In this document: piece by piece, positions 1 through 14,236 of the stretch
Layout of the letters: each line of letters opens with the position of its first letter
Position numbering within the stretch: the first letter of the stretch is position 1
Assembly (NCBI RefSeq): GCF_014204935.1
Contig: NZ_JACHMJ010000001.1
Coordinates: 1-64,000, forward strand
Origin: Conyzicola lurida
Lineage (GTDB): Bacteria; Actinomycetota; Actinomycetes; Actinomycetales; Microbacteriaceae
Direction of reading: 5' to 3'
Length of the DNA stretch: 64,000 nt
Translations under genes and position numbers: made by a program
The notes under the pieces: model-generated
What the model was told of the DNA's origin: nothing
Database searches by the model: none
The model's input: the letters and a program-made list of their open reading frames with translations, nothing else

Positions 1-536
1 GGATGCGGGTTGCTTTGCGGGGCTGCGGGGGCACACGTAGAGTAATCACTCGTCACCCCAAAGGTGCGGAAAGCCGCAGAGCTTCCCGGCCTCAAGCAGG
101 GGACTGAATCCCCACTATTTTCCGACTGTGTTCATGTGACCGGTTTGGTATGGTGTTTGGATGAGATTTCCGCCTCTGGCGTGGGGTCTATTGAGATGTT
201 GTTCGGACATGGAAGTGTCCGGCGGGTCGATTTGACACCGGGCCGGGACGTGGTAAGTTATACAGGTTGCCCTGAGCGAGACCGTGAGGTTGAATCAGGA
301 GCGTCCGATCCTTGAGAACTCAACAGCGTGCACAATGTCAAATGCCAAAAACCCGGGCATTCGGAGCCGTTTCTAGCGGCGATGGATGTCACGGATTCCT
401 TTGGAAATTGAATTAAACAAACAAAGCAAGTCAGTAATGATTTGTTCTGTCAGTTTCAAACTTGTCGCATCGACATCCTATTCCGGGTGCGTGCGGCGCT
501 AGATGTGCCGTCAGCTTGCTGGCGTGCAGTCAAACA
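1..536 (+). other. rrn upstream and leader region, no protein gene recognised
   Basis: I see no convincing protein gene here. The stretch holds a small hairpin (CGGACA at 204-209 pairing with TGTCCG at 216-221), the rrn promoter and the transcribed leader. The leader contains a boxA-like antitermination element (around 307-326, core TTGAGAACTC), of the kind known from actinobacterial rrn leaders. It also carries CAACAGCGTGCACAA at 321-335, the 5' arm of the 16S processing stem. Bases 1-200 show nothing I can name. Confidence 0.6.
232..259 (+). promoter_or_regulatory. rRNA operon promoter (sigma-70 type)
   Basis: A perfect -35 hexamer TTGACA lies at 232-237 and a -10-like TAAGTT at 254-259, with a 16-bp spacer. 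It sits about 280 bases before the mature 16S and ahead of the boxA-like leader element, where an rrn promoter is expected. The sequence match is seen; promoter use is inferred. Confidence 0.6.
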
Positions 537-5601
<5,065 letters not shown>

Positions 5602-5779
5602 ACACCTTCTGTCTGCAGCAATGCAGATGATGAGTATGCTTGCGTCCACTATGTGGTTCCTGATCTACGGTCGGGAACCGCGAACACAACCACTGTGTTC
5701 CACCCCCACAGCCACCAGGCTGCAGGACGGACACACAGTGCGCATGTTTCGCGAAACCTTTTTGATACAGATCAAAAGA

Positions 5780-5898
5780 GTTTCGGCGGCCATAGCGAGA
5801 GGGAAACGCCCGGTCACATTCCGAACCCGGAAGCTAAGACTCTCTGCGCCGATGGTACTGCAAGGGGGACCTTGTGGGAGAGTAGGACACCGCCGGAC
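5780..5898 (+). rRNA. rrf: 5S ribosomal RNA
   Basis: About 119 bases with a closing helix between the GTTTCGGCGG start and the CCGCCGGAC end. It has the conserved loop A/C segments GAACCCGGAAGCTAAG and GATGGTACTGC and the GGGAGAGTAGG motif of 5S rRNA. It lies about 180 bases after the 23S, in the usual order, and the operon terminator follows at once. Ends are accurate to a few bases. Confidence 0.95.
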
Positions 5899-5907
5899 AC
5901 AATTTGA

Positions 5908-5939
5908 AGAATAGCCAGCCCTTCGGGGCTGGCTATTCT
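5908..5939 (+). terminator. rrn operon terminator
   Basis: A perfect 14-bp stem (AGAATAGCCAGCCC at 5908-5921 with its complement at 5926-5939) is closed by a stable TTCG tetraloop. A short T run follows (CTTTAA). It comes 9 bases after the 5S rRNA and also sits at the 3' end of the convergent GH16-like gene, so it may work in both directions. Confidence 0.9.
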
Positions 5940-5963
5940 GCTTTAAAGCGCCGATCAGGCGAC

Positions 5964-6761
5964 TCAGACTGGCCCGTTCCAGCCCCGGAACGAGTGGATT
6001 CTGGCCTCTTTCGGGTACGCGGCGGCGTCATTCGAAGGCGGTCCGACCTCGAACAGGTCGACCATCAGCAGCATCGGATAGTCGGGCGCGGCAGACGAGC
6101 TCATGACCACGACTCCCTCGCATGCGATCACCGTGCCGGCCGGACCCCAGACCACCGTCCAGGTGTGCGGTCGGGACGCGTCAATCGGCAGCACTGCCTC
6201 CACCATCTCGGTGACGAGGGCGGGGTCGCCGTGGGCCTTGATCCCGGAGCGGACCGCTGTCGAACTCGGTCCGATCGCGGTCGCATCGATCTCGAAGACG
6301 CAGATCTCACCCGATTGCTCGGGCGACGAGTTCTCGACGCCGACGAGCCAGACAGCCAGCATGCACCCCTCGTCGACGCTCGCACTGACCGTCACCTCGA
6401 AGCGCCCTGACGCCGGCGCCCATAGCAGCCTCTCGAGCGTGGGGGTACGCACTCCGAGCCCGTCGGGGCGGTGCCGATGGGTTCCCCGCTCGGAGCCGAG
6501 CGGGCCCGAGAACACGCCGGTCTGCAGGTTCGACACCCGCAGCGGTGCGTCCTCCGGGCGCCAGTCCAGCTGGTCCCTCTCGATCAGGAGGCGGAGGCCC
6601 GCTTCACCGTCCAAGCTGTAGCGAGCCCGCGAACGTTCCGGGGTGGTCCAGTGCGGCAGATAGTGGTCGACCCACAGGTCGCGGCGAAGGGCGGGCGCCG
6701 AGAAGTGGTCCTCGACGTCCGGCGCGCGGTCGGGCGCCGGCGGGACCGTGTCTGTGACCAC
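5964..6761 (-). CDS. GH16-like (concanavalin A-fold) protein
   Basis: This 265-residue protein starts at a GTG. Its central part has the pattern seen in glycoside hydrolase family 16-like cytoplasmic proteins of actinobacteria: a DHFSAPALRRDLWVDHYLPHW start, then GRFEVTVSASVDEGCMLAVWLVG, the GEICVFEID segment near residue 152, and HTWTVVWGP. The GEICVFEID stretch occupies the place of the GH16 catalytic ExDxxE motif but has only part of its acids, so hydrolase activity is doubtful. There is no signal peptide. It is convergent with the rrn operon. The fold is inferred from sequence pattern; the substrate is unknown. Confidence 0.65.
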   Translation of the reverse strand: MVTDTVPPAPDRAPDVEDHFSAPALRRDLWVDHYLPHWTTPERSRARYSLDGEAGLRLLIERDQLDWRPEDAPLRVSNLQTGVFSGPLGSERGTHRHRPDGLGVRTPTLERLLWAPASGRFEVTVSASVDEGCMLAVWLVGVENSSPEQSGEICVFEIDATAIGPSSTAVRSGIKAHGDPALVTEMVEAVLPIDASRPHTWTVVWGPAGTVIACEGVVVMSSSAAPDYPMLLMVDLFEVGPPSNDAAAYPKEARIHSFRGWNGPV

Positions 6762-6811
6762 GTCAGCATTGTGCCCGCGCGACGGGCTCCCGCGGTAGTG
6801 ACGCGAGGTGC

Positions 6812-6829
6812 GTAACGCCCACGGCGAAC
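6812..6829 (+). promoter_or_regulatory. ClgR-type operator upstream of clpC
   Basis: Read on the minus strand the site is GTTCGCCGTGGGCGTTAC. It matches the published corynebacterial ClgR consensus (SWWCGCYNTNRGCGWNNW) at all defined positions but the last. It lies about 80 bases ahead of the clpC start, followed by AT-rich bases (around 6857-6870) suited to a -10 region. ClgR activates clp genes in actinobacteria. The regulator gene itself is not in this window. Confidence 0.6.
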
Positions 6830-6906
6830 ACGCCCCAGATCCGCGACATCCGTAGCTAGTCTCTCTATATCGGCACCAAAACCTGCATGGTGCTTAGGGA
6901 GTAAAC

Positions 6907-9402
6907 ATGTTTGAAAGATTTACCGACCGAGCACGTCGCGTTGTCGTCCTGGCCCAAGAAGAGGCCAAGATGCTCAACCACAACTACATCGGCACCGAGC
7001 ACATCCTCCTCGGACTCATCCACGAGGGTGAGGGCGTCGCAGCCAAGGCTCTGGAGTCACTCAACATCTCGCTCGACGCAGTGCGCGAGCAGGTCCAAGA
7101 CATCATCGGCCAGGGTCAGCAGCAGCCGACCGGCCACATTCCCTTCACGCCCCGCGCGAAGAAGGTCCTCGAGCTGAGCCTCCGCGAGGCGCTGCAGCTC
7201 GGACACAACTACATCGGTACGGAGCACATCCTGCTCGGCCTCATCCGCGAGGGTGAGGGCGTCGCAGCTCAGGTGCTCGTGAAGCTGGGTGCCGACCTCA
7301 ACCGCGTTCGCCAGCAGGTGATCCAGCTTCTCTCTGGCTACCAGGGCAAGGAGGCTGTCGCAGTGGGCGCTAACGACGCCGCACCCGACAAGGGTTCGCA
7401 GGTACTCGACCAGTTCGGACGCAACCTCACTCAGGCTGCGCGCGACGGCAAGCTCGACCCGGTCATCGGGCGCGAGAAGGAGATGGAACGGGTCATGCAG
7501 ATCCTGTCCCGTCGTTCCAAGAACAACCCGGTTCTCATCGGAGAGCCTGGCGTCGGAAAGACCGCTGTCGTCGAGGGCCTCGCCCAGGCGATCGTCAAGG
7601 GCGATGTGCCCGAGACGCTGAAGGACAAGCAGCTGTACTCGCTCGACCTCGGCTCGCTCATCGCCGGCAGCCGCTACCGCGGTGACTTCGAAGAGCGCCT
7701 GAAGAAGGTGACGAAGGAGATCCGCACGCGCGGTGACATCATCGTCTTCATCGACGAGATCCACACGTTGGTCGGTGCCGGTGCGGCAGAGGGTGCCATC
7801 GATGCGGCATCCATTCTCAAGCCCCTCCTCGCCCGCGGCGAGCTGCAGACGATCGGTGCGACCACCCTCGACGAGTACCGCAAGCACTTCGAGAAGGATG
7901 CCGCTCTCGAGCGCCGTTTCCAGCCCGTCCAGGTGCACGAGCCCTCGCTTCCCCACACGATCAACATCCTCAAGGGACTGCGCGACAAGTACGAGGCGTT
8001 CCACAAGGTCTCGATCACCGACGGCGCCATCGTCGCCGCGGCGAACCTCGCCGACCGCTACGTGAGCGACCGCTTCCTGCCGGACAAGGCGATCGACCTG
8101 CTCGACGAGGCCGGCGCACGCCTGCGTCTCTCGATCCTGTCGGCTCCGCCCGAGCTGCGCGAGTTCGACGACAAGATCTCCGTCGTGCGTGGCCAGAAGG
8201 AAGGCGCGATCGAGGATCAGGACTTCGAGAAGGCCGCATCGCTGCGCGACGAGGAGAAGAAGCTCCTCGGCGAGCGTCTGCGTCTCGAGAAGCAGTGGAA
8301 GAGCGGCGACGTCGGAGCCAGCGGAACGGTCGATGAGGGACTCATCGCCGAGGTACTCGCACAGGCCACCGGCATCCCGGTCTTCAAGCTGACCGAGGAA
8401 GAGTCGAGCCGGCTCATCTTTATGGAGAAGGCGCTGCACATGCGCGTCGTCGGCCAGGAAGAGGCCATCTCGGTTCTCGCCAAGACCATCCGCCGCACCC
8501 GCGCCGGACTCAAGGACCCGAAGCGCCCGAGCGGTTCGTTCATCTTCGCCGGCCCGACCGGTGTCGGTAAGACGGAACTCGCCAAGGCACTCGCCGAGTT
8601 CTTGTTCGACGACGAGAACGCGCTGATCTCCCTCGACATGTCGGAGTACGGCGAGAAGCACACGGTCTCGCGACTGTTCGGTGCTCCTCCCGGATTCGTC
8701 GGCTTCGAAGAGGGCGGCCAGCTCACCGAGAAGGTGCGCCGCAAGCCGTTCTCCGTGGTCTTGTTCGACGAGATCGAGAAGGCCCACCCCGACATCTTCA
8801 ACTCGCTCCTCCAGATTCTGGAAGAGGGACGTCTGACCGATGGCCAGGGTCGTGTCGTCGACTTCAAGAACACCGTGATCATCATGACCACGAACCTCGG
8901 TACGAAGGACATCACCGGAACCCCGATCGGCTTCACGTCGAGCACCGACACCGCCACCGGTTACGACCGTATGCGCGGCAAGGTCGTCGAGGAACTGAAG
9001 AAGCACTTCAAGCCCGAGTTCCTGAACCGCGTCGACGAGACGATCGTGTTCCCGCAGCTCAGCCCCGAGGAGCTGCTGCAGATCGTCGACCTGTTCATGA
9101 AGCGTCTGAGCGAGCGCATGCTCGACCGCGACCTCACGATCGAGCTCACCGTTCCCGCAAAGGAGCGCCTCATCAAGGTCGGCTTCGACCCGTCGCTGGG
9201 AGCCCGGCCGCTGCGCCGTGCCGTCCAGCACGAGATCGAAGACAAGCTGAGCGAGAAGATCCTGCACGGCGAGCTCAACTCGGGCGACCACGTGCACGTC
9301 GACTTCGCGGACAACGCGTTCGTCTTCACCACCGGTCGCCAGGCCGGCCTCGCCGAGGCCGAGCCGGTCGCTGTCGAAGCCGGAGCGCCCGCTCCCGAGT
9401 AG
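6907..9402 (+). CDS. clpC: ATP-dependent Clp protease ATPase subunit ClpC
   Basis: This full-length 831-residue Hsp100/Clp ATPase unfolds proteins and feeds them to the ClpP1P2 protease in the cytoplasm. Two ClpN repeats come first (each with [13 protein letters not shown], near residues 24 and 99). AAA module D1 follows with Walker A GEPGVGKT (about 215), then a UVR-like coiled segment near 420-450, then D2 with Walker [10 protein letters not shown] (about 549) and sensor motifs. The ATG is preceded by AGGGAG (6896-6901). A ClgR-type box lies upstream. No clp partner gene is adjacent. Confidence 0.97.
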   Translation: MFERFTDRARRVVVLAQEEAKMLNHNYIGTEHILLGLIHEGEGVAAKALESLNISLDAVREQVQDIIGQGQQQPTGHIPFTPRAKKVLELSLREALQLGHNYIGTEHILLGLIREGEGVAAQVLVKLGADLNRVRQQVIQLLSGYQGKEAVAVGANDAAPDKGSQVLDQFGRNLTQAARDGKLDPVIGREKEMERVMQILSRRSKNNPVLIGEPGVGKTAVVEGLAQAIVKGDVPETLKDKQLYSLDLGSLIAGSRYRGDFEERLKKVTKEIRTRGDIIVFIDEIHTLVGAGAAEGAIDAASILKPLLARGELQTIGATTLDEYRKHFEKDAALERRFQPVQVHEPSLPHTINILKGLRDKYEAFHKVSITDGAIVAAANLADRYVSDRFLPDKAIDLLDEAGARLRLSILSAPPELREFDDKISVVRGQKEGAIEDQDFEKAASLRDEEKKLLGERLRLEKQWKSGDVGASGTVDEGLIAEVLAQATGIPVFKLTEEESSRLIFMEKALHMRVVGQEEAISVLAKTIRRTRAGLKDPKRPSGSFIFAGPTGVGKTELAKALAEFLFDDENALISLDMSEYGEKHTVSRLFGAPPGFVGFEEGGQLTEKVRRKPFSVVLFDEIEKAHPDIFNSLLQILEEGRLTDGQGRVVDFKNTVIIMTTNLGTKDITGTPIGFTSSTDTATGYDRMRGKVVEELKKHFKPEFLNRVDETIVFPQLSPEELLQIVDLFMKRLSERMLDRDLTIELTVPAKERLIKVGFDPSLGARPLRRAVQHEIEDKLSEKILHGELNSGDHVHVDFADNAFVFTTGRQAGLAEAEPVAVEAGAPAPE

Positions 9403-9413
9403 TAGCAGTACGC

Positions 9414-9473
9414 GGATCGAGCCTGTCGAAATCCCTGACGTTGTGCGTCTGGGGGCTTCGGCAGGCTCAATCC
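9414..9473. repeat. REP-like inverted repeat after clpC
   Basis: An imperfect hairpin pairs GGATCGAGCCTGTCGAA (from 9414) with TTCGGCAGGCTCAATCC (to 9473). Its core, GAGCCTGTCGA, is shared with the better element at 16569-16627. It sits in the gap between clpC and the next gene. It may act as a terminator or be a dispersed palindromic repeat; neither has a T tract. Confidence 0.65.
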
Positions 9474-9501
9474 TGTTTAACGAACTCGTAGACTCGAACA
9501 C

Positions 9502-10005
9502 GTGAGTTTCTCCGTGCGCCCGGCCCGAACATCCGATGTTCCATTTATCCAGGCGCTCGTCGAACCCCTGGTGCAGCAGCGCATTCTGCTCGGTAAAGAC
9601 CTCGTCGTGTTCTACGAGGCGGTGCAGGAGTTCCGCATCGCGGTCGACGAGCACGGCACGCCCGTCGGGTGCGGCGCGCTTCACGTGATGTGGGAAGACC
9701 TGGCGGAGGTGCGCACCCTCGCGGTCGACGAGGCCTGGTTGGGCCGCGGCGTCGGTCGCGCGCTGCTCGAACAGCTCGAACGCGACGCCCTCGCGCTCGG
9801 CGTGCACCGTCTGTTCTGCCTCACCTTCGAGGTGCCCTTCTTCGAGCGCAACGGTTTCCTGCCGACGGGTGAGGGAGTGGTCGACCCGCAGGTCTTTGCC
9901 GAGCTCGCCCGCTCCTCCGACGAGGGTGTCGCCGAGTTCCTCGACCTCTCCCGCGTCAAGCCGAATACCCTCGGCAACACGCGCATGCTCAAGATCCTCG
10001 CCTGA
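9502..10005 (+). CDS. GNAT amino-acid N-acetyltransferase (ArgA-like)
   Basis: The 167-residue protein is a single GNAT domain. The beta-4 strand is AEVRTLAV (68-75) and the acetyl-CoA loop is GRGVG (81-85). The C-terminal part, FEVPFFERNGFLPTGE and onward, resembles the short actinobacterial N-acetylglutamate synthases (the Rv2747 type), which start arginine biosynthesis by acetylating glutamate. That specific role is inferred from pattern; no arg genes are adjacent. The GTG start at 9502 has no clear ribosome-binding site, so a leaderless transcript is possible. Confidence 0.75.
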   Translation: MSFSVRPARTSDVPFIQALVEPLVQQRILLGKDLVVFYEAVQEFRIAVDEHGTPVGCGALHVMWEDLAEVRTLAVDEAWLGRGVGRALLEQLERDALALGVHRLFCLTFEVPFFERNGFLPTGEGVVDPQVFAELARSSDEGVAEFLDLSRVKPNTLGNTRMLKILA

Positions 10006-10074
10006 CCCTAAATCCGCGGCCACACGCCGGTCGATCACCCGCGAGTTGCCGGGGACAAGGCTTACCCTGAGACC

Positions 10075-10686
10075 ATGTCGACGTTCCGAAACCCCGTTGG
10101 CCCGCAGTCGAGCAGCACGTACTGGCGCCGCCGCCTCGTCGTCGGCCTCGGACTCGTCGCGGTCATTGTCGTCATCATCCTGATCGCGTTCCCCCGCGGC
10201 GGTGCTACCCCCACCGCGGACGAGACCGACGCCCCGGCATCCACGTCGTCGCCGGCCGCAACCGACGAGGCCGTCGTGCCCGACGGCGAGTGCAACCCGT
10301 CTGTAGTCGAGGTCACCGCGATCACCGATGCCGGTGACTACTCGGCCGAACAGCAGCCGCTGCTGTCGCTCTCCATCACCAACATCGGCGCGACGGCGTG
10401 CACCTTCAGCGCCGGCTCCGACGTGCAGGAATACGTCATCACCAGCGGCGAAGAGCGCATCTGGTCGTCGAAGGACTGCCAGACCGACCCGGTCCCCGCG
10501 GCCACCCAGCTCGAGCCGGGAGTCGCCGTCACGACGACACCGTTCGCCTGGGACCGCACCCGTTCCGACCCGGCCGCGTGTGACGCGCAGCGCACCCCGG
10601 TCACCGCCGGCGGCGCGAGCTACCACCTCGGCGTCACCGTCAACGGGGTCGCCTCGACAGACACCAAGCAGTTCCTGCTTAACTAG
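10075..10686 (+). CDS. Membrane-anchored extracellular protein, DUF4232-like
   Basis: This 203-residue protein has one transmembrane segment at about residues 20-40 (LVVGLGLVAVIVVIILIAF), preceded by arginines. That puts the remainder outside the cell. A Thr/Ser/Pro/Ala-rich linker runs from about 43 to 68. The outer domain has four cysteines and alternating beta-strand-like segments (LSLSITNIGATACTF, VAVTTTPFAWDR), as in DUF4232-type beta-sandwich domains. It ends 4 bases before the SseB-like gene, so the two are probably co-transcribed. The function is unknown. Confidence 0.75.
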   Translation: MSTFRNPVGPQSSSTYWRRRLVVGLGLVAVIVVIILIAFPRGGATPTADETDAPASTSSPAATDEAVVPDGECNPSVVEVTAITDAGDYSAEQQPLLSLSITNIGATACTFSAGSDVQEYVITSGEERIWSSKDCQTDPVPAATQLEPGVAVTTTPFAWDRTRSDPAACDAQRTPVTAGGASYHLGVTVNGVASTDTKQFLLN

Positions 10687-10690
10687 AGGC

Positions 10691-11107
10691 GTGGCTAAAA
10701 AGACAACTCCCCGCGCGCCCGACTTCCGCTCCCAGCCCCTCGAAGAGGCTTTGAAGGCTCAGGATGCCGCGGCCGTCGCGTTCGCTCTGCGCAACGACAA
10801 AGTCATCGTCCCGCTCCTCCCGGTCGAGGGCCCGGCCCAGATCCGCGTGTTCCGGCGCGACGACGCCGATAAGTACATGCTTCTGCTCTTCTCGTCGGCC
10901 GCGACCTACGTGAAGATGCTCCCCAACGAGACCGACCACCGGGTGCTCGCTTACGACCGTGCCACGCTGCGCGAGTTCCTCGAAGTGAACATCGGCGTGC
11001 TCGAAGCCGTGTGGTTCGACGTCGCCGGTCCGCACGCGATGCAGGCCGCGCCGCAGGACGTGCTCGACGCGCTGCAGCTCGAGGCGCCGGCCGAGGATGT
11101 CAACTAG
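10691..11107 (+). CDS. SseB-like domain protein
   Basis: The GTG start at 10691 gives 138 residues, MAKKTTPRAPDFRSQPLEEA and onward. The segment VAFALRNDKVIVPLLPVEG and the following FRRDDADKYMLLLFSSAATY match the N-terminal domain of SseB-family proteins. These are small cytoplasmic proteins of unclear role, often found near translation or cell-wall genes in actinobacteria. The longer in-frame reading upstream overlaps the DUF4232-like gene and is not coding. Four bases separate it from that gene, so an operon is likely. Confidence 0.7.
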   Translation: MAKKTTPRAPDFRSQPLEEALKAQDAAAVAFALRNDKVIVPLLPVEGPAQIRVFRRDDADKYMLLLFSSAATYVKMLPNETDHRVLAYDRATLREFLEVNIGVLEAVWFDVAGPHAMQAAPQDVLDALQLEAPAEDVN

Positions 11108-11180
11108 GCGCGTTTCGCTTGCCCGTCGAACGTAACTCTCGCTAGCTTTGGCTCAGGCAGTGCTGCGCGAGGAGAACCCG

Positions 11181-11399
11181 ATGAAGAACTCACATTTCGA
11201 CCCGAGCTTCGACGAGGTTCCCGCGGTCGATAAGGCGGAATCGGCCGAGGGTCACCCCCACACTCTGGGTGTCGAGTACACGGACGACGAAACGCTCGTG
11301 ACGATCGAGTCGCCGGGGGCCGACGAAGAGTTCGGCGAAGATCCCGACGTGGAGACCCACGACGACGAGGCGTTCGGAGCGTACAACCCGGGCGTCTGA
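11181..11399 (+). CDS. Small acidic hypothetical protein
   Basis: The start at 11181 follows a good AGGAG ribosome-binding site (11170-11174); an upstream TTG is less likely. The 72-residue product is very acidic, with runs such as EYTDDETLV and EEFGEDPDVETHDDEAF. It has no cysteine, membrane segment or motif that I recognise. It lies between the SseB-like gene and an MFS transporter, with its own spacing. The high third-position GC and the ribosome-binding site argue for a real gene. Its function is unknown. Confidence 0.65.
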   Translation: MKNSHFDPSFDEVPAVDKAESAEGHPHTLGVEYTDDETLVTIESPGADEEFGEDPDVETHDDEAFGAYNPGV

Positions 11400-11495
11400 C
11401 GAGGCCCGGCGAAATCCATCGTGCGCCGATAGGGTGGACAGGTTCTCCGTCCCCCGTGATCTTCCCCGGCGGCGGTGGGCCTCGAAAGGCATAGC

Positions 11496-12992
11496 GTGAC
11501 CAAGTCCCCCTCATCCGGCTCGACCCATGGACCCGCGGATGACGACGGTGGACTGTCGGCACGCGACCGCCGCCGTCTGACCCGCGTCCACAGCGACCGC
11601 ACCATCATCGCGACGCTCGCCGGCACCGGTCTGATCGCCGCATTTATGCAGACGCTCGTGACCCCGATCATCCCCGAGCTGCCGCAGCTGCTCGACAGCG
11701 TGCCCTCCGACACCTCGTGGGTGCTCACGTCGACGCTGCTCGCCGCGGCAATCTCGACGCCGATCTCCGGCCGGCTCGGCGACATGTACGGCAAGCGCTG
11801 CATCGTCCTCGTGCTGCTGACCTTTATGGCCGTCGGCTCCGTCGTCGCCGCGCTCTCCGACTCGGTGATCCCGATGATCGTCGGCCGCTCGCTGCAGGGC
11901 ATCGGCCTCGGCGTGATCGCGCTCGGAATCAGCATCCTCCGCGACGTCATCCATCCCAAGAACCTCGGCGGCGCGGTGGCGCTCGTCAGCGCCACCCTCG
12001 GCATCGGCGGCGCGATCGGGCTACCGGTCGCCGCGGTCATCGCGGAGAACTTCTCCTGGCACTACCTGTTCTGGCTCGCGACCCTGCTCAGCCTCGTCGC
12101 CATCGCCGCGGTGGCCTGGGTGGTGCCGGTCAGCACGCTGCGCACCGCGGGAAGGTTCGACTTCGTCGGCGCTCTCGGACTCGGTGTCGGACTCATCGGC
12201 ATCCTGCTCGGCGTCTCGAAGGGCACCGAGTGGGGCTGGGCGAGCCCTGGCATCCTCGGACTGCTCATCGGCGGAGTCGTGGTGCTGGTCGGATGGGGCT
12301 TCTATGAGCTGCGCTCCGACCACGCGCTCATCGACCTCCGCGTCGCCGCCCGACGTCCGGTGCTGCTCACGAACCTCGCATCGATCTCGGTGGGCTTCGC
12401 GTTCTTCATCACCTCGGCGTCGTTGCCCATCCTGTTGCAGGGGGCGACGACCACCGGCGTCGCGTTCGGGCTGCCGCTGCTGCTCGCGAGCCTCTGCCTC
12501 ATGCCGCTCGGCCTGGTGATGTTCTTCACCTCGCCGCTGGCCGCGCGGCTCTCCGGCGCGAAGGGCCCTCGCACCAGCCTGATCCTCGGCACCGCCATCC
12601 TCGCCGTCACCTACGGCGCCGCGATCTTCCTCACCACCGAGATCTGGCACGTCGTGCTGATCTCGCTGTTCGTCGGTCTCGGCGTCGGCACCGCATACGC
12701 CGCGATGCCGACGCTCATCATGAGCGCCGTGCCGCCGAGCGAGAACGCCGCGTCGAACGGCCTCAACTCGGTCATGCGCACACTTGGTTCTACGGTCGCC
12801 GCCACCGTGGTCGGCGTCATCCTGTCGACCCAGGCCGTCGTGGCGGACGGGGAGTCGATCCCGACGACCGGCGCGTTCCAACTGAGTTTCGGAATCGGTG
12901 CCGTCGTCGCGCTGGTCGGAATGCTCATCGCCTTCTTCATCCCGCGGGGTAACGCGCGATTCGGCAACACGGCGAGCATCCCGGTGCAGTAA
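11496..12992 (+). CDS. MFS transporter, DHA2 (EmrB/QacA) type
   Basis: The protein of 498 residues has about 14 transmembrane segments, the size and topology of drug:H+ antiporter family 2. The motif GRLGDMYGKR after TM2 is the MFS motif A. VVGRSLQGIGLG and the GIGGAIGLPVAA region in TM5 correspond to the export motif C. I chose the GTG at 11496, after AAAGG, instead of an in-frame GTG at 11475. The hydrophilic first 40 residues are cytoplasmic. The substrate cannot be read from sequence; efflux of toxic organics is the family's usual role. Confidence 0.88.
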   Translation: MTKSPSSGSTHGPADDDGGLSARDRRRLTRVHSDRTIIATLAGTGLIAAFMQTLVTPIIPELPQLLDSVPSDTSWVLTSTLLAAAISTPISGRLGDMYGKRCIVLVLLTFMAVGSVVAALSDSVIPMIVGRSLQGIGLGVIALGISILRDVIHPKNLGGAVALVSATLGIGGAIGLPVAAVIAENFSWHYLFWLATLLSLVAIAAVAWVVPVSTLRTAGRFDFVGALGLGVGLIGILLGVSKGTEWGWASPGILGLLIGGVVVLVGWGFYELRSDHALIDLRVAARRPVLLTNLASISVGFAFFITSASLPILLQGATTTGVAFGLPLLLASLCLMPLGLVMFFTSPLAARLSGAKGPRTSLILGTAILAVTYGAAIFLTTEIWHVVLISLFVGLGVGTAYAAMPTLIMSAVPPSENAASNGLNSVMRTLGSTVAATVVGVILSTQAVVADGESIPTTGAFQLSFGIGAVVALVGMLIAFFIPRGNARFGNTASIPVQ

Positions 12993-13005
12993 CCGCGTCG
13001 AGCGG

Positions 13006-13221
13006 TTACCGCTGGTCGATGATCGTCGCGAGGGCACCCTCGAAGTCGATGGAGGAGGCCTCGATGCCGGCGTCTTTCAGGCGTTCGGTGAGCAGTGCGC
13101 GGGCGTCGCCGGCGTTCCCGAGGGCGATGTCGGCGCGGACCTGGCCGACGATCCCGTCGATCTTCTGAGCGTCGGAGGCGTTGTTGCTGTCTTGCAGCGG
13201 TTCGTTCTGGAAGTCGGTCAT
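13006..13221 (-). CDS. Small hypothetical protein
   Basis: This 71-residue soluble protein (MTDFQNEPLQDSNNASDAQK and onward) is divergent from the aminodeoxychorismate lyase gene and convergent with the MFS gene. It has predicted helices and a balanced charge, with no cysteine and no membrane segment. The pattern IVGQVRADIALGNAGDARALLTERL looks like a helical repeat or a short TPR-like hairpin. I do not recognise a named family. Confidence 0.6.
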   Translation of the reverse strand: MTDFQNEPLQDSNNASDAQKIDGIVGQVRADIALGNAGDARALLTERLKDAGIEASSIDFEGALATIIDQR

Positions 13222-13258
13222 GCCTCATCGTCGCACCGGACGATGCAGAATGGAACAA

Positions 13259-14149
13259 ATGCCACTCCACGTACTCGCGATTCTCAACCAACCGTCAGCC
13301 GATGCCGCGCCGCACGATCCGGACGCGCCGGCCTTTACGTTCGCCGACCCGTCGCAACCGCACCTCAGTGTGATGGACCTCGGGGCGACCCGGGGCGACG
13401 GCATCTTCGAATCGATCAGCGTCGGCAGCGGCCGGGCACAGGCGCTCGAGCACCACCTGCGCCGGTTCGCCAGCTCCGCGGCCAAGCTCGAGCTGCCCGC
13501 CCCCGACCTCGACGTCTGGCGCGAGGCGATCCTCGCCGCGATCGTCGAGCTCGAGCCCGGCGCAGAGTCGTGGGTCAAGACCGTGCTGACCCGCGGTGTC
13601 GAGGGCGACGGCCGCCCCACCGGCTGGGTCTACGCCGCCCACACCGCCGACTTCTCGGCAGCGCGCACCGAGGGCGTGCGCGTCGTCACGCTCGACCGCG
13701 GCTACCGTCACGACGTCGAGCAGACGTCGCCGTGGCTTCTCGCCGGCGCCAAGACGCTGAGCTACGCCGTCAACCGCGCGGTGCTGCGCGAGGCCCACCG
13801 CCGTGATGCCGACGACGTGATCTTCGTCTCGAGCGACGGTTATGTGCTCGAAGGCCCCACGTCGTCGGTCGTCTTCCGCCGCGGCAACACCCTGCTCACT
13901 CCCGGAACGGGCCTCGGCATCCTCGACGGCACGACCCAGGCGAACATCTTCCGATTTGCCGAGACTCTCGGTCTCGAGACCGGCTTCGAGCTGGTCACCC
14001 CCGACGAACTACGGGCAGCGGATGCCGCGTGGCTGGTGTCGAGCGTGCGCCTCGCCGCTCCGGTGCGAGAACTCGACGGTCTGCCGCTCGCGGTCGACTC
14101 CGAATTCACCGCCGCGCTCAACGACTATCTGCTGGCGCTGCGCGACTGA
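13259..14149 (+). CDS. pabC: Aminodeoxychorismate lyase / class IV aminotransferase
   Basis: At 296 residues this is a fold-type IV PLP enzyme. The family signature is spread over DLGATRGDGIFESI (about 40-53), the Schiff-base lysine K165 in GAKTLSYAVN, and the EGPTSSVVF segment near 203. The likely role is making 4-aminobenzoate from aminodeoxychorismate for folate synthesis. A branched-chain or D-amino-acid transaminase is the alternative. I took the ATG at 13259; an ATG at 13250 would add three residues. No pabAB genes are adjacent. Confidence 0.8.
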   Translation: MPLHVLAILNQPSADAAPHDPDAPAFTFADPSQPHLSVMDLGATRGDGIFESISVGSGRAQALEHHLRRFASSAAKLELPAPDLDVWREAILAAIVELEPGAESWVKTVLTRGVEGDGRPTGWVYAAHTADFSAARTEGVRVVTLDRGYRHDVEQTSPWLLAGAKTLSYAVNRAVLREAHRRDADDVIFVSSDGYVLEGPTSSVVFRRGNTLLTPGTGLGILDGTTQANIFRFAETLGLETGFELVTPDELRAADAAWLVSSVRLAAPVRELDGLPLAVDSEFTAALNDYLLALRD

Positions 14150-14236
14150 CAGTCGGGCCGCCCGGCGGGCCTATCACCCGTCGGGGGTAGGCGATAGGGG
14201 CTATGACCCGGGATGCCGACAGTGTGGACTGGGTTG

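Noticed and set aside
64-315. An 83-residue frame in the rrn upstream region
   Set aside because: It runs across the rrn promoter and leader and has no clear start signal or family.
5964-6761. Active GH16 laminarinase
   Set aside because: The catalytic ExDxxE motif is incomplete and there is no signal peptide, so only the fold is claimed.
7057-10626. A 1189-residue reading frame on the minus strand opposite clpC and the acetyltransferase
   Set aside because: It is a shadow of high-GC coding DNA. The protein is rich in Arg, Gly, Val and Leu with no family motif, and clpC on the other strand is certain.
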